From Phlebiopsis flavidoalba (taxonomy: Eukaryota; Basidiomycota; Agaricomycetes; Polyporales; Phanerochaetaceae), in NCBI GenBank assembly GCA_035772785.1, contig JAOCPU010000023.1, positions 248,001 to 312,000 of the forward strand: a DNA stretch of 64,000 nucleotides. The letters run 5' to 3'. Positions within the stretch are counted from its first letter, which is position 1; every line of letters begins with the position of its first letter. Positions 45,865 through 55,887 of this stretch are shown piece after piece. The notes beneath the pieces are model-generated. The model was not told the DNA's origin, ran no database searches, and worked only from the letters and a program-made list of their open reading frames with translations. The position numbers were made by a program, and so were the translations under genes.

Positions 45865-46815
45865 ATGCCCCGTGCGTTCCACATCCCGGGAGTGTTCTTC
45901 TCTCTTTTGTGCCTTTGCGCTCCTCTTCCTCGTCTCGATATCCCTGCCCCACCTGACAGCTCTCGACTTTGTCCGTGTACACTTTGAGGGGAGTCCGACG
46001 ACCAATGATGCCGCTTTAACCGAAATACGGGTGCGTAGTGTTGTACTTGTATCAAGCGCTGAGTGTGTTCACAATTCTGTCATAGTAGTATGGTATATGG
46101 TGAGGTGGGTGTCCAGAATCACAAGAGTGACAAGATGCTCAATGACGACGTAGGTCATATTGCTGGTATCAAACGAATGGCGAGAGATTCTGCAATCCAA
46201 AGGGTATGATCATCTCATCTCGCTACGAGCACGCCCTCATTGCATGGCAGGCCATGCCTACTACACCGTCGTCTACAACTCGGACAAGTCAAGCTGGCAA
46301 ACTGTCGGCGTACAATGGACCCGAGGCCTCGCCGTCCACCCGCAGGTGCGTCGCTCACCCTCACATCCCGCCTAGAGCTGACCCCCGCCGCACGCAGCAT
46401 GCGGCATGACTTTCGTTGCGTTCCTGCTCGCGCTCTCGTCGCACGTCACCGTCGCGCTGCTCGCCTCGCTCGCGTCCTTCCTCGCGGCGCTGCTCACGCT
46501 CATCGCGTTCGCCATCGACATCGCGCTCTACGTCTTCGTGAAACACCAGATGGGCAAGCTCACCGGCGTGATCGAGCACACCAACACCGCTCCGGGTGCG
46601 CCACCGTCTTGCGGTTGCACGCCCTCTCCGATCACGGGCGCTGACATTGACATTCTTACAGCATTTTGGATGACATTCGTGTCGTTTATCCTCCTTTGTT
46701 TCGCAGGCTTCACCGTCTGCTTTGGACGCCGCGCCGCCGCGACCGCATGGCCGGCGCGACGAGCTACTCGATGGCGTCGAAGAAGGCGTCCTGGCGGGAC
46801 AGGTTCCGCCGCTGA
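45865..46815 (+). CDS. SUR7/PalI-family four-TM membrane protein (frameshifted)
   Basis: Plasma-membrane protein of the pali group, which includes pH-signalling PalI/Rim9 and eisosomal Sur7. ATG at 45865 starts 'MPRAFHIPGVFFSLLCLCA', then in a shifted frame 'LLFLVSISLPHLTALDFVRV', the first membrane segment and the start of the extracellular loop. After introns, 'WTRGLAVHP' (46319-46346) is followed by 'GMTFVAFLLALSSHVTVALL', then 'LASFLAALLTLIAFAIDIAL' and 'YVFVKHQMGKLTG' (two membrane segments). An intron lies at 46596-46661, then 'FWMTFVSFILLCFAGFTVCF' is the fourth segment, with basic 'GRR' after it. The last frame ends at TGA 46813-46815. Divergent from RPO41, so the 640 bp between them probably holds both promoters. 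Confidence 0.75.
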
Positions 46816-47280
46816 ACAAACATACTCTCCCAATAAATTGCCAGATTCCGGCTGCCCAGGAGGCTCAACCTCACATTTTGGCATCCATACTTCCGCCATA
46901 TATTCGCATCGTGCTTGTTTTCGTCATTCTAGCTTGACCGCCTACCCTGCTACTGAACAGATCTGTAATACTCCCTCGCTTTTATCGACTACCCAATGTG
47001 TAGCCGTGGTGTTTAATATATTCTTCATTGGATCGCTCAGTGCTCGGACTCGTTGCAAACGCAGTGGCACACCTGAGATGGCACGTGTCATTAGGATAGA
47101 GATAACTAGAAAACATACACAAGTGTGTCGACCAAGCAAGGGCGCAGCACGAAAAAGCACGGTGTACGCACAAGAAAACCTGGCACATGGTGCACCAAAA
47201 CACACACCATTCTTTCGGCGGGAGCATATGGTACAACGCGCAAGAGAAGAAAAGAGAGGAATCACGCCGTCAGGGCGCGC
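46816..47280. other. Intergenic between the PalI-type gene and H2A.Z (converging 3' ends)
   Basis: 3' flanks of two convergent genes; no further feature recognised. Confidence 0.4.
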
Positions 47281-47282
47281 CC

Positions 47283-47969
47283 TCAGCTTGTATCGCCCCT
47301 TCTTGCCCCCTTGGCGTTCGTGAGGCTCTTGTGGATGAACGGCAGGACACCTGCAATATCGTTAAGAACGAGTGAAAGGAACGAGTGGAGGGAAGAGGCG
47401 TACCGCCTCCCGCGATCGTCGCGCGGACGAGTGTGTCGAGCTCTTCGTCGCCGCGGATGGCAAGCTGCAAGTGGCGCGGGGTTTATACGCTTGAACACGC
47501 AGGTCCTTGGACGCGTTACCTGTGTCGACCAAGTTAATGTTATACGAAAAGGATGTTAGGGGGTGCGCGCACCTGCGAGCTCGAGGACCTCGGGCGGTGA
47601 GGTACTCGAGGATGGCAGACGTGTATACAGCGGCCCTTTGCGCCTATGCGGACGTTGTGCTGTGTTTTCTGCTTCAGGTAACGGTGGATACGGCCGACCG
47701 GAAACTGTGTGATGGTTAGTACGTGCGTATCACATCGGCATTGTCGCGGGTTCGTGCAAGCTGTGGCGGCGCATGAAATGCGCTCACACACAGGTGCGGT
47801 ATTTGCAACGCGACTCGGACAAGAGAAAGCTTACCTGGAGACCAGTTGACCCCGTTGACTCCGTGTCTGGAGCGTACGCGCCTTTGTGTCTTCTTGCTGT
47901 GCAGCAGTGTTGGCGGGCGGCGGCGGCAGCAGCAGCCTTGGACTTTGCGGCTTTCGATGGTGAAGGCAT
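47283..47969 (-). CDS. HTZ1: Histone H2A.Z variant (frameshifted)
   Basis: Variant histone that replaces H2A in nucleosomes near promoters. ATG 47969; exon 1 (47835-47969) encodes a lysine/alanine tail '[18 protein letters not shown]' and ends 'GLQ'. Exon 2 (47573-47704) has '[20 protein letters not shown]', then '[20 protein letters not shown]' after correcting one base. Exon 3 begins near 47510 with 'NASKDLRV', then '[20 protein letters not shown]' and 'VRATIAGGG'. The final exon reads '[14 protein letters not shown]'. 'GRIHRYLK' and '[11 protein letters not shown]' are diagnostic of H2A.Z against canonical H2A. Small insertions lie in CCC, G and C runs. Divergent from the gene at 48513. 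Confidence 0.93.
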
Positions 47970-48512
47970 TTCGAGATGAAATTACACGTCTGGCGCGTGG
48001 ATGTCGCGGGTACTTTGGGTGATCGTAAAATCGAGTCCTTTTCGTGAGCAGGTAATTAGGGACGACGAACAATCTTTGTCCGTGCTTCGAGGCGGTTTCG
48101 GAGGGCAAAACAAATTCAGAAGTGGTTGAGAAAGAAGGGGAGAGGGAGGTTGAGCGAGACGACACGGCCGACCCGGAGATGGACGTTCGGGTGCAAGAGC
48201 GAGAGGGGGCGACCGTGCGAACGGGCGCAATCAACGGGCTGGGACACGCACCACGTGCAGGATCGCGTTTCGCGTCGACTCGCGCCACGTGGGTAGCATG
48301 ACCGCAAGCGCGCGGCCCGCGAGAGTCGTCGCCACAACGGTGCCTGACGTCATACCCCGCACACACCACGGCTGCTCCTCGTCCTCCACAACGCCCAAAG
48401 TGTATATAAACGCCTCGCAGGAACTCAGGATGATCAGAAACACAACCTCCCACACAACACATCGCGAATCTTTCAAGCTTCTAACACACCACCACCAATA
48501 ACACCAACCATC
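47970..48512. promoter_or_regulatory. Divergent intergenic region between H2A.Z and the stress-type gene
   Basis: 543 bp between two divergent start codons. A clear TATATAA sits at 48403-48409, about 105 bp before the + strand ATG at 48513. A pyrimidine/A-rich leader (ACACACCACCACCAATAACA near 48483-48503) precedes the ATG, typical of highly expressed fungal genes. The long - strand open frame over this region has no protein character. Confidence 0.6.
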
Positions 48513-49142
48513 ATGTCCTCCACCAACAACTTCGACAACGTCTATGCACACCAGCCTCCCCCCGCGCACCAGCAACACGCCTCCTCCGACGTGCTCCCCG
48601 GCGCACGCGGCGCCGCCCGCGCACCCGACTACTCCGCCGACGTGACGAACGACTCGCGCGTGTGGCAGACGAACAACGAGCGGCGGTTCGGCGCGGGCAC
48701 GGACACGGGCGCGGTCATGGCGGGCGGGCAACACGCGGGCGCCGGCGATGTGCCGAGCACGCTTGAGCGCGAGGAGAGCAGGCATGATGCGATGCATGAG
48801 GAGCGGCCGATGAACGTCCAGCCGACGATAAATGGTGAGTTGATTTGATCAATGGTGTGAGGGTTTGTGTGCTGATGATTTTTGAAGGCGGCGTTGCGAT
48901 TGACGGTCGTGATGATTTGCCCGAGGGGCCATGCGACGAAGATGGCTGACAAGCTCATCGGCAAGACCCAGAAGGTAGGCCCTAGTGGTCCTCTTTGATT
49001 CACGCCTGCTGACGGTGGTCTTTACTAGGTCGCTGGCAAAATGATGCACAAGCCCGAGCTTCATGAGAAAGGCGAGCTGCGCGAGGCTGGCGGCAAGGAG
49101 GCCGCTGCTGGCCGGGCTCGAGTCCCCCGCATGATTAAATAG
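48513..49142 (+). CDS. Small hydrophilic stress-type protein (one frameshift)
   Basis: Three exons: 48513-48834, 48888-48974 and 49029-49142, with GTGAGT/AAG and GTAGGC/TAG introns of 53 and 54 bp. Exon 1 begins 'MSSTNNFDNVYAHQPPPAHQ' and is rich in Gly, His, Ala and charged residues. Exon 2 carries 'MADKLIGKTQK', exon 3 'VAGKMMHKPELHEKGELREA' and ends at TAG. The 'GKTQKVAGK...KGELREAGGK' pattern is common in basidiomycete proteins resembling the bacterial CsbD stress family; I infer a stress or desiccation role from that likeness only. One surplus C at about 48930-48931 shifts exon 2; without it the frame is continuous. Strong TATA and leader suggest high expression. Confidence 0.68.
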
Positions 49143-49760
49143 TACTCAAACGAAAATGACCCGCTGTATTTGTATGGTCTCTACCCTACATGAATCCTTA
49201 TAATGTTTCTCGACATCAAAATTGAGTTATCTTGTGCTGTGTACGGATTTGGACTCAAAGCGTATACGTAGCATTCTGCGGGTTAAATAGGCTCAATAAT
49301 TTTTAAAAGTTGTTGTGCGAAGAAAGGCCACAATTGACGACCAAATGCACCCACAAAACATTGCGATGCAGTATTATGCTGTCCGAACATGTAATCAACA
49401 CTATCTCACGCCTAATCGTCTGCAAGTTTCCGCATCCAAAATGGACCTATTAAAGCGTCAGCCCATATCTCCACGCAGCGGCGTTCGTTCAGCCTAACAC
49501 TCACCTACAGGATCTCCATAATCGTGGGCCACAGTCGTCCAAACACCGAGGACTCCGAACATGGAGCGTACGCCGCCGACCTGTACGCCTTCACAGCTAC
49601 ACACGTGTTTCATTAGCCTGCATCCGTTAATACGCAAAATATAAGGAGTAAGTACCTCCAAACGTGGTTCCCATCCTGCCCACTTCGTCTATCACACGAC
49701 ATTTAAATAACTAGGAAAAAGGGGGAAAAGGAAGGACCCACGAAGTGCCAACGCACATGA
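49143..49760. other. Intergenic
   Basis: 3' flank of the gene at 48513; AT-richer 49190-49330. No other feature recognised. Confidence 0.35.
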
Positions 49761-50790
49761 CTATCCGGCGTCAGACCAACCACAGCACTCCATTGTCATG
49801 CCCGCCGGGTTCGCGCCGCGGCCATTGAAGTGGAGCGTCCGTCGCACGGGGTGCAGGGGCGTAGGCTCAGCGGCGCACAAGCGTGAGTGTGGTTTTTCGA
49901 CGCCGCCGAATACCTCGACGAAATCCGGGCTGGAGAAGATCGCGTCGCGCCGCGCGGCGAGCGGGGTATCCTGTACTGCGTCAGCGCGCACGCGGCGATG
50001 GGGGATGGAGGATCAAGAGCGTACGGAGGAGGTGAGGACGTCGTTCAGCTCTATCGAGCAAGTGAGAGGGATATGTAGGTATGTGAGAGGAACTGACTAA
50101 CCGAAGAGCACACGGTGGTCCACGAAGCTGAACGCAAACTGCCAGCGACCTTCGAGGACGCGCCCAGTCATCCATATTGTCCCCAGCCACCCGCAAGCCG
50201 CTGCGCAAACGGCAGGGCTCATCGCAGGATCGTGTACGGGCCCGCCTGCGCGCCCGCAGGGAGGAGCTGCATGCCTAGCACATGCTGCAGCGCGCGCATC
50301 TGGCACCAGTCGACGTGCCCGCTACGCCGTGGTCGCGGAACGGGCCCCACGCGTTGCTAGATCTGGTTGTATCGCTCGAAAGCCGTACACAGCGCGCCCA
50401 GGCTCGCGCGCCGCGCCGCGGGGCAACCCTCGTGGTCCGCCGCCGGGAGCGGGCCGAAGAGCGATGGTGTCCAGTGCGCCCGAAGAAGGTTGCATGTGCG
50501 CGCGCTCCTGCGCGTCCTCGTAGCCTGGCGCAAACGCAGCATGACGCCTGAGCGTCGTCTCGCGGAGCGTGGGAGGCTTCGAAGGAGCGTGGAGGTGAGG
50601 CGAGGCACGCCGCTAGCCACGCGAGGTTCATGGCGAGCAGCGACGTCTGAGGGCGGCGTGCGGAAGAGGCGGGGTCGAGATAGCCATGGTGAGCAGGATG
50701 CCTGCATGATGGGCAAGCGCTCGTGCTGTCGGCAGCGAGTGTGGGGTCGGCAGGCGGCGGCACGTGCGCGCAGCATTTGGATGACATTCG
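49761..50790 (-). CDS. Unrecognised GC-rich coding trace
   Basis: About 1 kb of GC-rich sequence with long overlapping open frames in all phases. The most protein-like pieces on the - strand are 'LLAMNLAWLAACLASPPRS' (near 50580-50640), 'HWTPSLFGPLPAADHEG' and 'LGALCTAFERYNQI' (50357-50480), 'WGPFRDHGVAGT' (near 50330), 'GWLGTIWMTGRVLEGRWQFA' (50115-50185) and 'DAIFSSPDFVEVFGGVEKPH' (49880-49950). Read in order these suggest one protein of roughly 300 residues with introns and indels. I cannot assign a family. Confidence 0.4.
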
Positions 50791-51735
50791 GTTGAGCAGC
50801 TGTAGCGTTCTTTTGTAGTTGAAGCGAAGCAGTAATGGCCTAAGACCAGCGTGTTGGTCGGTGCAAAGTCACCGCAGGGTCATCGAACGGCTGGCAGCAG
50901 TAGTAGAGTTTGTGCCAGAAGAGGGTCTTTCGTTCGGGGCGGTAAATACGTCGCGCAGCAGACGTGCATGTCTGAGACGCATGCTGCAACGTCCAAAGGC
51001 TCAAGTTCGAGCGTGATTTTGCTCGAGGAGCATCTGACGATGGGAGGCGACAGCAACTCTCCAGGCCATCCTACGGAACACGGATTGGTACATCGTCAGA
51101 CACCACACGGCGATGTCCACGCGGTGAGTGCAACATGGAATTACTTTAACCAGCTAGTCTCTACTCAACGTCAGAACAAAGACTAAACTTGAAATAGCGC
51201 GAGCAAACTGGAAGTAAAGACAGTGGGACCAGTGAGGAGGGCGAACGCGAGATCCAAAAGCTCTCGTCGATCGCTCCGGCAAGCAGGCCGATGCGGTCGT
51301 CATCATCATGCAAGGCGTACTCTGCTAGGCCGTGGGAACGCTCCGCCGCGTTCGGGCGTCTTTTATACCCGCGGCGGCGAGCCAGGGTTTCTCCGAGTCA
51401 GCGATCTCTCGGTGTCCACTGGTGTCCAGAACCTTCTCGTTCAGTGCATTGTCTTGCAAGATGACCAGATGAAATCTTGATTACAACATTTTATAGCGAG
51501 TATTCTGCATGAAATTCAGGCGGTCTAATGCGACTATGACAATCATTCCAGCAAGACTTTCGGTGACATTTTTTCAAGATTGAGATCTCCACGGTTTCTA
51601 GTCTCACTACGTACCGGTACAAAGAGACTTTTGTGGTCAGGCTTCATCATGCAGAAATTTTGGAGTAAGATACTTACCATTAAAAGACTTATAGATGGGA
51701 TTTTGCCATGTCGCTTCCCACAGTAGAGCTGTAGT
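50791..51735. other. Intergenic left of the palindrome array
   Basis: No gene recognised. From about 51540 the sequence begins to show array-like fragments (e.g. CGGTACAAAGAGACTTTTGTG near 51615-51635), possibly older array units. Confidence 0.35.
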
Positions 51736-51740
51736 GGTAG

Positions 51741-52375
51741 ACTTTCACAGTAAGGCTTGACCTGTGAAGCCTTCACGATTCCACGTAAACTGTCCAACTC
51801 TCACGTCTAATAAACAACTATCGTGATACGGTCTCAGTGGTGCGTATACCGTAACACTCTCACAGTTACTCGTTCACCGTGAAACTTTTACGGTCCCCAC
51901 CCACGGTTTACCAAATGTGAAAACTTTTGAAAACGGTTGCTATATCTATCGACGTGGAGCTTTCACAACTCCATGGAGTTAGCTGTGAATTGTTTACAGT
52001 TACACACTTACTGTGAAACTTTGACGGTTGCTTTTGAATTGTGAAAACTTTGACAGTTTATACGGCGTTAACGGTACAATTTTACAGTTGCGCATTTTGA
52101 ACGTCAATTTTTCACAGTTGCACGTTGTACTGTATAGTTTTCACAGTTATATGTCGTTGTAACGTTAATGCTTTAACAATTATACGGGTACGGGGCCGTG
52201 TGAAGCCTTGACAGATTTAGTATTTTTACCGTGAAAACCTTTACGGTACTGTGACTGGCGTTTACTGTCAAAATTTCACAGTTGCAGCGCGACTAGTATT
52301 GTGAAAGCTTTACAGTCATTCACTGGACCTGCGACACTTTCACGGCTGGCTCTTTTACGTGAAACTGCTTTGCGC
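51741..52375. repeat. Array of about 20 degenerate 20-bp palindromes, about 31-bp period
   Basis: The unit is close to ACYGTGAAAGCTTTNACRGT, a near-perfect palindrome, separated by 8-20 variable bases. Clear members start near 51876 (ACCGTGAAACTTTTACGGT), 52009 (ACTGTGAAACTTTGACGGT), 52038, 52069, 52100, 52128, 52228 (ACCGTGAAAACCTTTACGGT), 52263 and 52297 (ATTGTGAAAGCTTTACAGT). Weaker ones extend left to 51741 and right to 52357. Spacing between starts is mostly 27-37 bp. No coding frame explains it. It could be a binding-site array, a minisatellite or a hairpin-prone repeat; function unknown. Confidence 0.85.
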
Positions 52376-52404
52376 AGTAGTGATAGTAATTTTGGTTTGT
52401 GATA

Positions 52405-52476
52405 TCAGCGGGGGTTCAGGGAGCAGAGCGAACCCCTTGGAGTAGGGGTCAGCGAAGTCCCCCTTGGAGGGGGGAA
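52405..52476. repeat. Cluster of GC-rich hairpins next to the array
   Basis: Three consecutive inverted repeats: GGGGTTC...GAACCCC (52411-52435), AGGGG...CCCCT (52444-52465) and CCCCCTTGGAGGGGG (52458-52473). The block recurs in form as 'CCCTTGGAG' units, so it may be a short dispersed repeat. Confidence 0.6.
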
Positions 52477-54150
52477 AATGCGACTCGAAAGGCAACTTAG
52501 TCACTTTGACAACGAATACACGTAGCCTCGTCCTGTACAGTTCAAGTTTTAGACTCGATTTGAATTCCGCACAAAAGTACGAAGATGTCACTGCCCGCAT
52601 ACAAAGTCCGTAACAATGGCTTGTATTACGACGACATTCGTTTTCCTTACGATGACAGAATTTTTGAGCCCAAGATGGGCTTCGAATCGTCGTCAGATTT
52701 CTCGGGACAGCGCACGGAGGTGTACGAAGTGAAAGCTCGCGACGTAGTCCGATTTTTTTCGGCAATTTGAAGCTTTGTCGTTCACTACCGATATTCTTGT
52801 CAGTCGGTCGTTTGAGGAAAAACACCTCTCCGGTTTGACCCTGGATCAGAAGTGCTGTCGTGAACTAGAACTTCACATAACTGAGAACTTGCAGATCCGA
52901 CATCAGCAGAAGTTTTCAAGAATAGACGTCCGGACACAGACACACCGTCTCATATACATGGTGTGAAAGCCATCTCTTGCCCCATGGTACTGGGGGGCGC
53001 AACCGAACATTTGTTCGTCAGCTACTCGACTCGAGCTAAGCCTAACCACGGACCATGGAACTTTCGGCACGTTTATGTCCGAGTGCGGGTCGAGCCCAAC
53101 ACCGAGGGTGGCAATAAATGCATGAGCTATCGCTCGCAGCAGGCTAAACGCTCTTTTCATCGCGTTTCGCCTCACGCACGCACAAGCCTTCCCACTGTGT
53201 CCACGGCCCCCACGAGCCCTGCCATTACGATGAAGGCGCAGCGGCCCCCTTAACGTCCCATCCTGCTCGTTTGCAGCCGTTCTGTAAGCCCAAGTCCCTA
53301 TAACTAGGCCAAAGAACGGTAATCAAACTTTTGCTTGGGCGGGATATCGTCGTTGTTTTTCCAGTGCCCTGACACAAAACCCAGCGCACTGTACAGTACG
53401 CATTTCGTCAGCGCACTTGATAGAGCTGGAGGGCTCGCAATCCCCAGGCACGGTTCGCACAGAGGCGGGAACTGTGGTCACACGCACATCTTAGACTGGT
53501 GGATGCCGCTATTCAACAAAATGAGTCCTTGTTCGTGTCTATAGTACATGGTCGGGGTCTCGTGCCTCAGGATCTGTATCCGTGTAGCGGAACTTGCATC
53601 TACAGAACCAAAATTACCATGTTAGCTCAGGCCACCAATGAGCACGAAGCGACAATCGAAAAGACGTCACGAGAACAAAAGATTCATGATACGAGATAGG
53701 AGAGCCCATGGCCCGGGGCTGATCCACAGACACAGGAGTGGATAATGTAAGGGTCTCAGGACTGTAGCTGAGAGGGATCACGTCCTAGCAAACCCAAGCT
53801 CAGTGAACCCAGCACCTAACGGTTGTGAGAGGCCCAAAAATGCCCACATAAATTCGGGCTAGGCCGGCTTCTACGGTTTCGCCCAGGCGTACGATAAACG
53901 CTGCACAGCCATAGCTTTCGCAGGGTGGGTCCTCGAATGACTATGCAATGCACTTTCGCAAGAAATGACATGGACCATCCGTGAAAACTCGTGACGAGGA
54001 TGCTCGACCGAATTATACATGAATACAATAAATTCATACGAAAGTTTTCATCAATGCGCACTAGAAGAATCCGCTGCTCCCTTTTGTCAGCCTTCTTATA
54101 ATCCTGTCCCTGAGCACCGGTTCCGCCCTGTGAGTCCGTGATAGAAAATA
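52477..54150. other. Intergenic with a 61-codon ORF
   Basis: ATG at 52585 opens 61 codons ('MSLPAYKVRNNGLYYDDIRF...', ending TGA 52768-52770) with plausible protein character but no recognised family. The rest, to 54150, shows no gene I can support. Confidence 0.3.
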
Positions 54151-54159
54151 TAGGACAGA

Positions 54160-55540
54160 TCAGCACGGAGCTGTGGCTCCTGCCCGATTTGGTTCGGGGG
54201 AGCGGCGTGATGGTGAGTTCGTCTCACACCGTCCCGCTAGCCCAAGCGCAGACTCCTTCCGACGTGTGCGCGTGCAGAGATCGTACAACAGACGCACGGG
54301 ACGATGCGACGGTTTTGGGCCCAAGTTGGTGTGGGGTGTGCTTGCGTGCGGGTCTGAGCGCCGGAGGGTCCGGCACCCCAGATGTCTGCTCGTGCACGTC
54401 TGTGTAGGGACGGAGGCCGGCGAGGATGGTGGCGTGGTAGTGAGGGGAATGACAGGTGATGCTGGCGTCGTGGGTCGTGACGGGCGACAAAGTCGCTGCG
54501 GCATCTGCAGCGGTGATGGCGAGGACACGGCACTCTCAGGCCGGCGAGAATTGCGGGTACATGTGCGTGTGGCAATTGCGATAGGGAATGAGGGAGGAGG
54601 GCAAAATAGCCGTCCTCGATGTCGAATCCGATGACGGAGCCGATATTGACATTCGGTGCGTGCGTTGGTGGTGGATGTCGAGTCGGCGTAGAATCGCTGT
54701 CGCTTGTTTACCTTGAGCCCCGCCCCGTTCTCCTCGATGACCAGGACACAGATGGTGATAGGGCGGTCCAGCACCCAACAGTGCGCTCGTCCACGTCACT
54801 GTCCATTAGAGTTGTGTTGCGGATGGAGAGTACGGAGGTGGAAAGTGTAGCACGCAGTGTGACCGTGCCCGGAAATACTCTCGGGACGAACGGTTGTGGG
54901 CCCTGCATTGGCGGGCCATCCTCTGACGCATCGGTTGTGAAAGCTGCTGATGGAGGCGGCGGCAAACCTCTGTGCTTCTCGGTACGCACCGATTATCCCG
55001 ACGACGTGCGCGAAAGACGTGTCTGTCGGTCGATCGCAGAAGCGACACCCAGCCGCGAGAGGTGTGCTGGAGTGTTGTGACGTCTCGATAGAGCAATCCA
55101 ATCGAGCCCCCAATCGCTACCTGGAGGCAGCGATTACCGTCTCGCGAGCACTGTTGGCGATGCGAAGTCTGTGGCTGTGCATCGTCCGCGTGGCAGGCTG
55201 CTAGTATACTAGACGCGGTCGACCTAAGGGGTAGTAGGGCGATATGCATCGTCAAGAGACGAGCATCGGGGAGTTTGTCGACGAGGTGCGTGGCTGTTAC
55301 GTGGTGGAACCAGCGTCGAGGACGAATTGTGACCGTATGAGATGTGGCGGAGAGTGTGGGTGAAGGAGGAAGACCAGCCACGGACGTGTGCCAGTGTAAA
55401 TGAAGGAACGAATCAAGTCCAAGTCAAGTCGAGAACGTCGCACGGAGAAGAGCGCCAGCGCCAGAATAGGGGTACGAGCGAATTGGAGATAAGACTGGTT
55501 AGCAATAGATCTACTGGGTCCGAAGTTAAAGGCGGTCATT
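54160..55540. other. GC-rich region with long overlapping frames, gene identity unknown
   Basis: Frames of 153 codons (+, ATG 54619) and 204 codons (-, 54160-54774) overlap. On the - strand, pieces such as 'LDRPITICVLVIEENGAGLK' and 'NVNIGSVIGFDIEDGYFALL' look like structured protein in different frames, consistent with a frameshifted - strand gene. No family is recognised and strand is not certain. Confidence 0.35.
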
Positions 55541-55551
55541 TACGCACTGGT

Positions 55552-55887
55552 TTAGAAGATGGGGCTTGGCGAAGATTTTCCTGCCGTAACCACCTGGGTA
55601 GTACCGATTTCACGAAGGTACCCCCCAGGAGTGGTAAAAGAGGCGTTTTTCCGTACTGCTCGAAGTCGCTTTCGGCAGTGTAGACGATATAATCGAGTAA
55701 AAAGACTGAAAAAATCCGAGCCCCGACGCTGACCGTGGAGAGAGTGCGGGCTAGTCTGCAAACAATCCAGGTCCTCTGGAAGACAGCGACTGATGGAGTA
55801 AACGTTGAAATTGGAGTCTGAAAGAGCGTTACCGGGTGTAGGCGAAGTCCCTGCCGGCTGAGAATCGAGGGTGTAAGACAAGTTCAT
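55552..55887 (-). CDS. Candidate ORF, unknown
   Basis: ATG at 55887 ('MNLSYTLDSQPAGTSPTPGN') opens 111 codons to TAA. Moderately protein-like N-terminal half with Ser/Pro-rich composition, no recognised domain. It could be an exon of a larger gene or chance. Confidence 0.25.
   Translation of the reverse strand: MNLSYTLDSQPAGTSPTPGNALSDSNFNVYSISRCLPEDLDCLQTSPHSLHGQRRGSDFFSLFTRLYRLHCRKRLRAVRKNASFTTPGGYLREIGTTQVVTAGKSSPSPIF

Noticed and set aside
47716..48462. 248-codon - strand open frame over the H2A.Z promoter
   Set aside because: It lies across intergenic DNA and antisense to a clear TATA and leader, has low-complexity Arg/Ser composition, and overlaps H2A.Z exon 1 in another frame.
48231..48797. 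188-codon - strand open frame
   Set aside because: Shadow of the GC-rich exon of the + strand gene at 48513, with Val/Gly/Arg-rich composition typical of antisense frames.
51741..52375. CRISPR array
   Set aside because: Palindromic units with variable spacers look superficially similar, but the units are too divergent and the spacers too short and uneven. The host is clearly a eukaryote and no cas gene is present.
52355..52825. 156-codon - strand frame next to the palindrome array
   Set aside because: It begins at GTG rather than ATG, runs through the GC hairpin block, and has no recognisable domain.
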